Source: Lachnospiraceae bacterium (lineage in GTDB: Bacteria > Bacillota > Clostridia > Lachnospirales > Lachnospiraceae). Taken from it: a stretch of 51,943 nt of DNA. Numbering within the stretch: the stretch's first letter is position 1; each line of letters opens with the position of its first letter. The stretch lies in NCBI GenBank assembly GCA_014799405.1, contig JAAVIA010000039.1, positions 1-51,943 of the forward strand. Reading direction: 5' to 3'. A model generated the notes under the pieces. The model was not told where the DNA came from. It saw only the letters and a list, made by a program, of their open reading frames with translations, and did not search any database. This document shows, piece after piece, positions 34,610-43,193 of the stretch. A program made the translations under genes and the position numbers.

Positions 34610-37285
34610 CTACATATATTTTTTCAGTTCTTTAAATGCTTTAGGAAACATTCTTTTTCTTTCATTTAAATCATAAGGAATATAGCAATTAGGTTTCAAA
34701 TATTTTTTTAATAAATTAAACATAATATCATCTTTGCACAAATTCTTATCATTTATATTAAATTTAGCTACCAAAGGGAAATCTTCAGTATTGAACAGTA
34801 TTGTTTCTGATTGATTCAAATTCTCCAGTGAAATAATGAATTTATCTTCCTTTTCTTTTATCACGAAGTTACCCCTTATTGTTTTTTGTGATTCGTCAAA
34901 AATATATCTATATGCCTTTTTATTAAGATTCAAAAAACATAAATGCAATTCCATGCTCCGACCCAATATTTGTTTTGAAATTATACTTTCAAAAAGAGAC
35001 TTAGTCACTCCTCTTCTTGTTAAATTATAAAATATAATAGGAGAATCAGTATCAATTTGATTTATTCTGTCACTTTCCACTTCGTTTCCAACAGCAAAAA
35101 AATTAATAACATTGATTCCTGCCAGTTCTAGAAAAGCCGGGTCATATAATGTATATCCACTTTGGGAGAAAATAATATACTGACTTTCAGTTTCCCATCT
35201 AGAATTCCAAACAAATTTATTTCTATTTATTCTGTCTTTTACATCTAAAGCAAGAAATTTCGCCAAAGCGTATTTACAACACTCTGTATATAATGCTTCT
35301 TCACATGGCACATAAAGCAACTCTGAACGAGCCAAATTAACTGGCAAACACCCTTTTAAATCCTCTATTTTTATGTGCGGCATAGATATACTAAAACGAT
35401 ATTTATCGTTATCAGGGAAAATGCATCCTCGCGGAATTACAATACCATTACAGCAAACATCTTTTGCATAGTAAAAAGGACCTCTATCATATGACCATAA
35501 ATATTGACTATACTCATTTTGTGTCAATTCAAAATACTCTGTTTTTAATATATATCTATTGATATTTGTTATCTTGCCGTTAATCATATATGCAACCGAT
35601 GGACTATTTCCTTCATACCACTCTGTCCAATCACAACAATTCCATGATGGGTTTTTTTTCAATCTATCAATTACTTCATCCGTTACACTAATTGAAATTG
35701 TGGTTCCTATATCTGTGTCTATCCTCTCTATATCAATATTATCTTGATCTAATTGAATAGAAAATTTCCAACCCTTTTCTTCTTTATAATTTCGAGTAAT
35801 AACCACAGCCTTTTCTCCTAATAAAAAAGTTGCTAACACTCCTATTCCAAATTTACCATTTCTTAATATTTTAGTTTTCCCATCTAACCCAACAAACTCT
35901 TTACTCCAAGCCTCACTACGCCTATATGATGCTCCTGCAATAAGATAATATTTTTTTATTATATTAATATCCATGCCTACTCCATTGTCAGTAAATACCA
36001 TCATTTTTTGTTTTATATCTAAATTAACTACAACTTTCCCTTTGTAATTTCCTCCTCTATCATTTTCTATCTTTTCCCTTTCTCTGCATGCATCAACTGC
36101 ATTTTGTAATATTTCTCTAACACCATAACTAGGCTCATCACCATACAAAGGTGCTATAAGTAGTTTTAAAATATCTGCATTAGCATTTAGACTTACTTCT
36201 TCAGTATAAAATTTTTTTTCATATTCCGAAATAACTTCTTTCTTTAAAATATTGGAATCTAATCGCCTAATTGTCATTTTATACTTATTTGCATCATAAT
36301 GCTCTCCTATAATTGCCCAGCACATATCAAGTTCATATTGGACGCCTTTAATCCATTTTTTTACATTTATAAATTGTACTGAATTTTTAGGAGACGCATC
36401 AATAGAAAGATTTTCCCTATTACCATCCCAAACAAAATCCTCATACTTAATACATTGATTCCAAAAAAATTCTTGTTTTGAATTTTCAGATTTTTTTACA
36501 TGCAAAGAAGAAATAATATGCGAAGCTCTCTCTTCTCCTACATCTAAATAATCCGCAATCCTTAGTAAAGACATTATGAAAAAAATACTTATATTCTTAG
36601 GTTTGCTAATAACATTAAATTTACTTTTCAAATATATTTCAGTATCTCTTATATCCATTCCGTGACTACGAGCTATTAATCCGATTAAATCTCTTGTTTC
36701 GCCATCTACCTTTGTATCAAAAAGAAAATCTATATTATCTATTCCATTTAGAATTATATAATGTGCGATATGATGATGATTTTGCCTCAAAAATTCTCCT
36801 ATAACCATTCTTTGTTTATCATCTAAAACCTCTCCATTTTCTATTTCAGTAATATAAATATCTGTTGTTCCAAACTTATTCATCAATTGCTTCTCTGAAT
36901 AATACTTTAAATCAAATAAATATTCTTTCCAAGTTTGTCTTAAAGTCTTTACCCTTTCTAAATCTGCATAAGCACACTCATCGGCAAGCAATTGCATAAA
37001 CCCATCATAAGATACAAACATCCCAATATCATGTAAAATCAAAGAAATAATACATACACCCAATTCTTTTTCTGTTATATTCTCTAGAGAACTATCAGTT
37101 ATTAATTTATCAAGAATATCAAGAATATTATTTATATGTACAATTCCATGATTTGTATATTCTTGAAAAAAAAATGGTGTTGTTATATATAAATCTTTTA
37201 CATTATTAATCACATTCTTTACGTTAGGATACCATATATCGTCTTTTACCAATTTATCCTTTAACCTGCTTGGTATATTTATCAT
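34610..37285 (-). CDS. HD domain + Hsp90-type (GHKL) ATPase, putative defence protein
   Basis: 891 aa. The N-terminal ~310 residues are an HD-type domain: H46/H50 (NHGIVHI), the doublet H85-D86 (LHDIGMF), ARSHGMD (~205-211) and the last Asp in LLRIADYLDVG (~241-250). Residues ~370-560 are a Hsp90/MutL-type ATPase: REILQNAVDACRERE (N-box), TDNGVGM (432-438) and GKFGIGV (477-483). The rest is of unknown fold. The HD-CE + Hsp90-like layout occurs in large single-gene proteins of defence islands. It stands alone, with only a 46-aa-peptide/355-aa pair upstream. The HD part could be a nuclease or nucleotide phosphohydrolase gated by the ATPase. Confidence 0.8.
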   Translation of the reverse strand: MINIPSRLKDKLVKDDIWYPNVKNVINNVKDLYITTPFFFQEYTNHGIVHINNILDILDKLITDSSLENITEKELGVCIISLILHDIGMFVSYDGFMQLLADECAYADLERVKTLRQTWKEYLFDLKYYSEKQLMNKFGTTDIYITEIENGEVLDDKQRMVIGEFLRQNHHHIAHYIILNGIDNIDFLFDTKVDGETRDLIGLIARSHGMDIRDTEIYLKSKFNVISKPKNISIFFIMSLLRIADYLDVGEERASHIISSLHVKKSENSKQEFFWNQCIKYEDFVWDGNRENLSIDASPKNSVQFINVKKWIKGVQYELDMCWAIIGEHYDANKYKMTIRRLDSNILKKEVISEYEKKFYTEEVSLNANADILKLLIAPLYGDEPSYGVREILQNAVDACREREKIENDRGGNYKGKVVVNLDIKQKMMVFTDNGVGMDINIIKKYYLIAGASYRRSEAWSKEFVGLDGKTKILRNGKFGIGVLATFLLGEKAVVITRNYKEEKGWKFSIQLDQDNIDIERIDTDIGTTISISVTDEVIDRLKKNPSWNCCDWTEWYEGNSPSVAYMINGKITNINRYILKTEYFELTQNEYSQYLWSYDRGPFYYAKDVCCNGIVIPRGCIFPDNDKYRFSISMPHIKIEDLKGCLPVNLARSELLYVPCEEALYTECCKYALAKFLALDVKDRINRNKFVWNSRWETESQYIIFSQSGYTLYDPAFLELAGINVINFFAVGNEVESDRINQIDTDSPIIFYNLTRRGVTKSLFESIISKQILGRSMELHLCFLNLNKKAYRYIFDESQKTIRGNFVIKEKEDKFIISLENLNQSETILFNTEDFPLVAKFNINDKNLCKDDIMFNLLKKYLKPNCYIPYDLNERKRMFPKAFKELKKYM

Positions 37286-37366
37286 ATTTTTTCCTCCCCT
37301 TGTTCTTCATCAGCAAACATTAAACGAATAACCAACAAAAAGTTATAACGATTTTATCTCCCCCCT

Positions 37367-37680
37367 ACGCTTCTCTTTCCTTTTTTGATGTTTCAATCCA
37401 AACCACCGCTATTTCACTGCTTCCCGTTGTTCCCGACTCACAGGCTTGTGTTCAGCTTTCAACTGTTCATGCTGTAATTTCAAAGCCTATTGCGATTTTG
37501 TTTCTATCCCAGTATTCTGCACTTGTTTACACACTTCATGCTATACCCATTTAGTATTATGACTAGCTCTTTTACATCAGTTGCCACAGCCAAACTAAAT
37601 CGCAGCTGATGGAATTTTTCAAAACAAAATCGTAAATCTCATAGTCTTTTGGCTCTGCACCAAATGCAACCTAGCATACA
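37367..37680 (-). pseudogene. Decayed mobile-element gene, copy 2 of a diverged repeat
   Basis: Minus-strand frames give VAFGAEPKDYEIYDFVLKNS and, in other frames, VATDVKE, ALKLQHEQLKAEHKPVSREQ and RWFGLKHQKRKEKRRG, with several stops. It matches copy 1 at 14463-14772 in motif order and orientation, and both share DNA such as TCATAGTCTTTTG. The two copies flank the 15-37 kb interval as direct repeats. Confidence 0.55.
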
Positions 37681-37822
37681 GATAACTTACTCTCTGATAT
37701 TTGTTCAAACGCACCTCCACAGAATGATTCCTCAAAAATACTGTCAATCTGTAAAATACTTTGTTCATGACACTTCTTCCTTATAATAATTGTAATGCCC
37801 AAAGAACAGACACCCCCAAGAA

Positions 37823-37849
37823 GGGAGCGGTACTTACACCATGTTGGTG
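37823..37849 (-). other. oriT-like sequence
   Basis: On the minus strand a palindrome, CACCAACATGGTG (37849-37837), is followed directly by TAAGTACCGCTCCC (37836-37823). A short inverted repeat next to TAAGTGCGCCCT-type sequence is the arrangement of IncQ/MOB-type origins of transfer. No relaxase is in the window. A plus-strand open frame across it (37761-38009) is probably not coding. Confidence 0.4.
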
Positions 37850-38096
37850 CGACCGGACTACCTACCAGTTCTGCAAAATTGCCTTGCGTTGTGTTTTTAT
37901 CTTTGCTCCTATATATTGGCACATAATCTCTTATTTTTCCATAGAAATACAGCAATCTGCTTCTTGGTGTACACTGCCACCTTATAATTTTTTATCAGCT
38001 TTAAATTGAATGGTACTAGTTTCATGTTCAAATGAACACTAAGGAAAATGCTGTTCTTCTTTCCTCAGAAATGAGAATTTCCAATTTTATCACATA

Positions 38097-38237
38097 CTAT
38101 TTCTTAATCTTCCCAATAATATTAGATCTATTTGTAATCCATATCCACCCTGCTACTAATACATAGCCGCCATACTTCTTTACACCTTTTCCTACTTTCC
38201 CAGCAACTTTATAGATATTAATTCTCTTTTCTACCAT
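38097..38237 (-). CDS. 46-aa basic membrane peptide
   Basis: A small gene: ATG at 38237, 7 nt after GGAGGTG, overlapping the last 20 bases of the 355-aa gene, stop at 38097. The product starts MVEKRINIYKVAGKVGKGVK, continues with one hydrophobic segment (GGYVLVAGWIWITN) and ends basic (IIGKIKK). The strong ribosome site inside the upstream gene argues for translational coupling. Cationic one-TM peptides of this size are often toxins or membrane-associated effectors, but function is unknown. Confidence 0.65.
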   Translation of the reverse strand: MVEKRINIYKVAGKVGKGVKKYGGYVLVAGWIWITNRSNIIGKIKK

Positions 38238-39285
38238 TGTCAAGCACCTCCAATATTGCACATCCTTTAACAGTTATATATAAGTCTTCATTCTTTTCCC
38301 TAGCCTTATATGCCTCTAGCAATTTCTGCTCATATATCTCCGGGGACTTATACCATATTCCATCAAATCTACCATCTGGCAATAAATACTCTACAGTAGA
38401 GAGGCATCTAAGCTTATCATGTTCAAAAACCTTTCTACTATCCTCCAGCAATCCTTCTATCAGTTGTGGTTGATTAAGATATGTGTATGCATAAGCCATT
38501 GGTTGTATCGACATATAATAATATTGAAAATATTCTTGTATATCTTCATATCGTCCAATTTGCTTATCAAAATAATCCGAGTGACTAAAGCATGTCCATA
38601 ACCGTTTTATCTTACTTTCCGATATATCTTCTAATGCATCCAGTTTATCTATCAATGTCTTTTCAATGAGTTCTCGTCCCTCTCTTAGCATAGCTAAAGC
38701 ATCAATTATAAATTTTTTCTTTTCCTCTTCTGCTCCTTGATAATTAAGAGCATCTAAAAGATGGTTTCTTCCAGCATTTACCTTGGCAAATCTGTCATTA
38801 TCCTGACCGCGCTCAATTCTTTTAGCAACAATATGCAACTGTTGTATTTCTTCGACAAGTGCTTCATAGCGTTGCTGTCCTATAAGATTATTAATGGCAT
38901 TGCTGAGATTACTCAAATCCTGTCCTGTAGGTTCCCCCCTGATTTCAAGACGAACTTTTCCTCCTATTCTCTTTTCTGTATAATCATACAAATCTGGTAA
39001 TAATTCACCTGTCAACTTATCCCTAAGAAACTTTATATCATGCTCCTCCATTTTCTTTAACAATTCCGGGGTAAATTTAACCACATAATCAATATTAGGA
39101 TCAACAACCTTCTTTACATTTCTACCTATATCTAGAATGTTAAATAACTGTCCAAGGAATGCATTTACATACGCACAACGCTTATCTTCTATGGCTCTAT
39201 CAATATCTTCATCAAAACGTTCATAACTAACATCTACTTTTACTACTTCTTTTTTAGCAGTGTCAAGTTTTGTCTTTTTTTCCAA
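38218..39285 (-). CDS. 355-aa conserved helical protein of unknown function
   Basis: The product starts MEKKTKLDTAKKEVVKVDVS and is helical and charged throughout, with no TM segment, no nucleotide-binding motif and no signal peptide. Stretches such as NAFLGQLFNILDIGRNVKKV, IERGQDNDRFAKVNAGRNHL and EGRELIEKTLIDKLDALEDI look conserved. It is followed, with a 20-nt overlap, by the 46-aa membrane peptide, so the two form a unit. It lies next to the HD-Hsp90 gene in the second accessory zone. I do not recognise the family. Confidence 0.6.
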   Translation of the reverse strand: MEKKTKLDTAKKEVVKVDVSYERFDEDIDRAIEDKRCAYVNAFLGQLFNILDIGRNVKKVVDPNIDYVVKFTPELLKKMEEHDIKFLRDKLTGELLPDLYDYTEKRIGGKVRLEIRGEPTGQDLSNLSNAINNLIGQQRYEALVEEIQQLHIVAKRIERGQDNDRFAKVNAGRNHLLDALNYQGAEEEKKKFIIDALAMLREGRELIEKTLIDKLDALEDISESKIKRLWTCFSHSDYFDKQIGRYEDIQEYFQYYYMSIQPMAYAYTYLNQPQLIEGLLEDSRKVFEHDKLRCLSTVEYLLPDGRFDGIWYKSPEIYEQKLLEAYKAREKNEDLYITVKGCAILEVLDNGRKEN

Positions 39286-39539
39286 AATGCAATTCTCCTT
39301 TCGTTTTCATTTTATGTATTTCCTATAGCAGAATAAATTCTTAACCTAAAATTTAATATCTCTACGCATCCTAATTAATGAATTTGATTATACCATTTTT
39401 ATACCCCATTTACCACAAAAATTAAGAGCATAGCAACCGCCATGTTCCACATTTCTTACTGCTCTAACGACTTCTCGGAAAATTCATGTTATCCGAACTT
39501 CAGACCGACAGTAATAGTTATAAACAAAAACCGCTGATT

Positions 39540-40680
39540 TTAATGCATTTTCAAAAAAGGCCAGTCTTCCTCATGTGCATATGTTTCAAGCATATATTCA
39601 AATATCACCTCCAAAAAAACAATAATACACTTGTCACATAAATGCTTTTGCTCGCCATAGAGAACTTTTGGTTCAAACAAAACCTCTGTTTTATAAATGC
39701 GTCTATTATCATTTAAATCGCCATCCCCCCCCCTAAATTTTTCCAACCTGTAATGATGTTCTTCATCCAGCTCCTTAACACCATTCTTATAATCATATCC
39801 AAATTTCCTGTAAAATTCTGTTGCTACAATGGATGCTGGTATCTCAATACGAGTTGCTCTTACATAAAACTCATCCTGTTCCAATGTATTTATGATTTTT
39901 CTTCCAATACCTTTTCCATGGAATTCTGGCAAGACAAAAATAGTCAGCAAAATACTTTCTGTCTTACTTCCCCAAAAGCTTGAAATTGAGCCCGTACCAA
40001 TTATCCTGCCATTCAATTCAAAGACATACATATGTGCATAACTGGCAATATTCAGAATCTTACTCGAATCATACGCCTTCGCAAGTTCCCTCATAGCTGT
40101 TATTCCGTAATCCTTACTGTTTACCTCTAAGAAATTCCTTACAATAAGCTTGCTAACCTCGTCTGCATCCTCTTTTTCGAATCTTCGTACTCCAATACAG
40201 TTTTTTACATAATCAACCAATGTCATCTTTTCATTTACTATTGTGTCCTCACCAGCCCTAACAAACCCGCATTTTTCGTATAAATGACAATTGCCCTTTT
40301 CTTGCTTAATAGTATCTAATCGCCACTCTATTGTATTCGGATAGTTGTTCTATCACCTTGCTCGCAATGCCTTTATTTTGAAATTTAGGAATTATGAAAA
40401 TAGGAGATATCCAATTAATATTTTCGTACACTTTTTTACCTTGATGCCATCTGACTCTCACACCCCCAACTTTCTCTCCATTAAACGCAATAAAATAAAA
40501 ATCAGAATTCGCCTCCACAATCTTCTTTGTTACTGTTTCCAAACTTTCTTTCGCAGGATTTGTGTCATCATCTTGATATTTTTCATATAATGGCATAAAC
40601 GATTCTACCTGTACCTGTAGTCCATGCAGGCACTCTGCTTCATCTTCTGTTACCAATTTCAATTTGATTAAATCACTCAT
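39540..40680 (-). pseudogene. Tandem GNAT-GNAT protein split by a frameshift
   Basis: The first GNAT starts MSDLIKLKLVTEDEAECLHG (ATG 40680) and reads normally to IPKFQNKGIASKVIEQL. The frame then fails near 40350, ending EYNRVAIRYY. The adjacent frame gives YPNTIEWRLDTIKQEKGNCH and LYEKCGFVRAGEDTIVNEK, the rest of that GNAT. This runs without a stop into MTLVDYVKNCIGVRRFEKED and a second GNAT (LPEFHGKGIGRKIINTLEQD). A nine-G tract at 39725-39733, at the end of the second GNAT (KFRGGDG), shifts the last ~60 residues if its length changes. The gene is disrupted, or two proteins are made. Confidence 0.65.
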
Positions 40681-41030
40681 TCCATGCACCTCTTCCACAC
40701 AAAAAAATCACACCAAACATTCATTGTCCAGTGCGATAATTCCAATTAACGATGTAATATATATTAAATACATCCCTTACATTCTGGTTTTATGCACTAG
40801 ACTAATAGACCTACCGGCTATAAGCCAATGCATTAACCTTACAAAGCTTATAACGCAGCACATCTATAATACATGTACATATAACATCTTGAATGTAAGT
40901 TCTGATTCATTTGTATGCTCTCCTTGTAATTTTGATAGTCAATATACTACCCATAATCTCTTGTGTCAATTAATTTTTCTTTTCCAAACCATAAAAAACT
41001 TTCTATTACTTCGCTCACAAAGATAACCAA
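40681..41030. other. Intergenic region without visible feature
   Basis: 350 bases, A+T-rich, between the GNAT gene and the Imm63-like gene. Only short imperfect repeats (e.g. GCTATAAGCC, GCTTATAACG) are seen; no gene, RNA or terminator can be supported. Confidence 0.5.
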
Positions 41031-41600
41031 TCACCCAAAAACGCTACCTTCTCTCGGTTCTTCTATTCCATAAGTGTCATGCTCTCTTGAATCACTAATC
41101 TCCACAAACCGAAACTGTTCCCTGTCAAAAGACCAGTGTTTTTCCATAAACCATTTATTTAAAAGTACTTCATATTCTGCAATTTTATGATTTATTTCTT
41201 CTTCCGGTATGACCTTCTTTAACAGAGAAAGATGATATTCCATCCAATATTTTCTGGAGTCATGTATAGCATTATAGATATAATCCTTATTCTCCCTGTA
41301 CAACCAGTGCCCTTCTTCGGCCCGTGTCTGGACATATCTCCATAATTTTTCTTCCTCTTCACGATGACGGAGTTCTGTTTGTAAAGCAATGTTTTTGCAG
41401 ACCTGACTATACATCCAGCACTTAAGTTCATTTTCGTCGGAAGCAGTAAATACCACATAGTCGGGCCCTCTTTCGCCATACATCCAGAATTGCAGTCCCG
41501 ATACATAACCTCCCAAATCTAGACTTTTTTTCATAATTTCATCAGGGATATCCTTTGGCACTCTCTCTAAAACCCATGTCAAATACTGATCTAATGTCAT
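41031..41600 (-). CDS. Imm63-type immunity protein
   Basis: 189 aa. The family pattern is visible: YVVFTASDENELKCWMYSQV, EEEKLWRYVQTRAEEGHWLY, YIYNAIHDSRKYWMEY, LLNKWFMEKHWSFDREQFRF and VEISDSREHD. Imm63 proteins are predicted immunity proteins of polymorphic-toxin systems. No toxin gene is nearby, so this is an orphan immunity gene, probably protecting against neighbours' toxins. It lies just outside the displaced guaA fragment. Confidence 0.65.
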   Translation of the reverse strand: MTLDQYLTWVLERVPKDIPDEIMKKSLDLGGYVSGLQFWMYGERGPDYVVFTASDENELKCWMYSQVCKNIALQTELRHREEEEKLWRYVQTRAEEGHWLYRENKDYIYNAIHDSRKYWMEYHLSLLKKVIPEEEINHKIAEYEVLLNKWFMEKHWSFDREQFRFVEISDSREHDTYGIEEPREGSVFG

Positions 41601-41677
41601 CCGTATTCCTCCAATTACAGTTTGCTTATCTGATTATACCACGCCCACACTCCATACGTCATATAAATCGCATTTCA

Positions 41678-41905
41678 TCACTCAAACTCTATCGTTCCCG
41701 GCGTTTTCCCCCGTGCAATCTTACAGTACGCGGTTTACCCTCTTGACTTCATTTACAATTCGACTTGTTACCTTTGCGAGTACCTCCCACGGAAGCTGTG
41801 CTGCCTCAGCGGTCATAAAATCACTTGTGCATACAGCACGAAGTGCTACAGCGTAATCATAGGTTCTCTCGTCTCCCATTACACCAACGCTCCTCATGTT
41901 TGTGA
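41678..41905 (-). pseudogene. Displaced 3' end of guaA (integration scar)
   Basis: This 228-bp stretch matches the last 227 bp of the intact guaA (46410-46636) at roughly nine bases in ten, stop codon included, but one extra C at the CCCCC run shifts its frame. Homology ends sharply after TGTTTGTGA-type sequence at 41905 / 46636. It is what remains of the original gene end after an element integrated in guaA and supplied its own 3' end. Confidence 0.85.
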
Positions 41906-42085
41906 TTCTTTTCTAGCACAAACTGATATGCAATCCTCCACTGGCTACCAATGCAAGCACAAGTACCCATAAATGCTTAAAACGATTCGTAAAGAAACTG
42001 CTTTCACAATGCTGATTTACTCAGCTCTACAAGCTGGATAGGTATTGTTCGATTTCCATTTTTATTTTACATTTCCATTTTTATT

Positions 42086-42343
42086 TTAAGTTTCTTTTTC
42101 TGTAGAAATACCCTTTATTGCCAAATCCACAATTTCATCAACAGTTGGCTCTTTAGGTAAACCAACCAACTCAGGATAATATATCAAGTCAGTTCCTCCC
42201 GGATGGTTTATACCTCTCTTGAACTTTATCACCAACCCATGATGCTCTTCCTCTGATAATAATTCGCCAGTATTTTTATCCCGCATAGTTATTATTGATT
42301 CAACCAACTCAACCAATTCTTCTCTTGTCATACTCTGAGACAT
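42086..42343 (-). CDS. Colicin/pyocin-type (Im) immunity protein
   Basis: 85 aa from MSQSMTREELVELVESIITM, ATG at 42343 after GGAGGGATAAT. The key stretch INHPGGTDLIYYPELV matches the toxin-binding helix of colicin E DNase immunity proteins (HPSGSDLIYYP), and LLSEEEHHGLVIKF fits the preceding helix; length is normal (~85-90 aa). Im proteins bind and block nuclease bacteriocins. No matching toxin gene is visible, so it is an orphan inside the guaA island. Confidence 0.8.
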   Translation of the reverse strand: MSQSMTREELVELVESIITMRDKNTGELLSEEEHHGLVIKFKRGINHPGGTDLIYYPELVGLPKEPTVDEIVDLAIKGISTEKET

Positions 42344-42357
42344 ATTATCCCTCCTAC

Positions 42358-42495
42358 TCACTCCAACTCGGCGTGTTCAGCTTGTGACTTAAATTATTTT
42401 GTTTAAGTTTCTATGCAAATTCGAAGATTTTTTACTTCTATTACACAATTTATTTTGGCTTACTGATTTTTTGTTGCCAAAATGTTGCCAATACT
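42358..42495. repeat. Element-end direct repeat, copy 1
   Basis: It shares order and sequence with 46213-46350: ACTCGGCGTGTTC, TTTGTTTAAGTTT, ATTTATT(T/C)TGGCTT(A/G)CTGATTTT and the twin GTTGCCAA...GTTGCCAA at the end. The twin GTTGCCAA motifs, 11-12 bp apart, look like integrase arm-binding sites. Nothing else is seen between 42496 and 42728. Confidence 0.65.
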
Positions 42496-42728
42496 AATAA
42501 ACATTATGGAACTTCATCTTGTCTTTCTAGGAATATAATAAGCTGTACTATTAATATACTACTTAACTTCCCCCTTCATTTAGAATATACTATACAGCTC
42601 ATCATCATAATATTTTAGACTCCTATATTTCAATTCTTAATAATGTAATCTTGTACTACTCACTCTTATCAATATGACCAGTAACCTGTTTTCCTAGACC
42701 CTTCTATATTTACTGACAGCTAATATGA

Positions 42729-43193
42729 TTAAAAATATTTTGTTAAATCTGCTGTTCTTTCCTCACTATCAAAAAAATCTTTTATTTTATAAATTGCATC
42801 AATTTTTTTACATTTAGTCGGCAAAGGTATATCAAATATAATTTTGTATAAGTACTTTATTTCCCCTAAAGTTATATTTTTTAAAATACTATTTTTATCC
42901 TCTTCTCTAATATCTGGTTGGCATATTGGCATTAAATACTCTTTAAAATATGCCAATACCTGCTCTTTAGTTTGAATTTTCATAATTTCTTTTTTAACCT
43001 TCGGCTTTGATTTCTCAGTCATAGCATCATTACTAATTTCAAAAGCTTTTACAATTTCTTCAGGTTTATATCGTAATTTTTTTAATACATCTTTACTAAA
43101 AAAATTGATAGCCACTTCACTTTTACTTAATAGATAAATATCTGTATATAAACTAATTAAATCTTTTTTTATATTATCAAAATTATTGTTCAC
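42729..43193 (-). CDS. SAP-like DNA-binding partner of ParA
   Basis: 154 aa. The N-terminal part is helical; the C-terminal ~40 residues (ITLGEIKYLYKIIFDIPLPT, CKKIDAIYKIKDFF) have the helix-turn-helix pattern of a SAP domain, a DNA-binding motif. Its ATG overlaps the ParA stop (4 bp), so they are co-translated. A ParA ATPase with a small DNA-binding partner is a partition or segregation module; here it may stabilise the island in its circular form. Confidence 0.6.
   Translation of the reverse strand: MNNNFDNIKKDLISLYTDIYLLSKSEVAINFFSKDVLKKLRYKPEEIVKAFEISNDAMTEKSKPKVKKEIMKIQTKEQVLAYFKEYLMPICQPDIREEDKNSILKNITLGEIKYLYKIIFDIPLPTKCKKIDAIYKIKDFFDSEERTADLTKYF

Noticed and set aside
37761..38009. 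82-codon plus-strand frame across the oriT-like site
   Set aside because: Cysteine- and tryptophan-rich with no ribosome site; conserved non-coding DNA explains it better.
40226..40228. ATG at 40226 as the start of an independent acetyltransferase gene
   Set aside because: The frame continues upstream into the first GNAT without a stop, so the ATG is internal to the double-GNAT gene, although re-initiation cannot be excluded.
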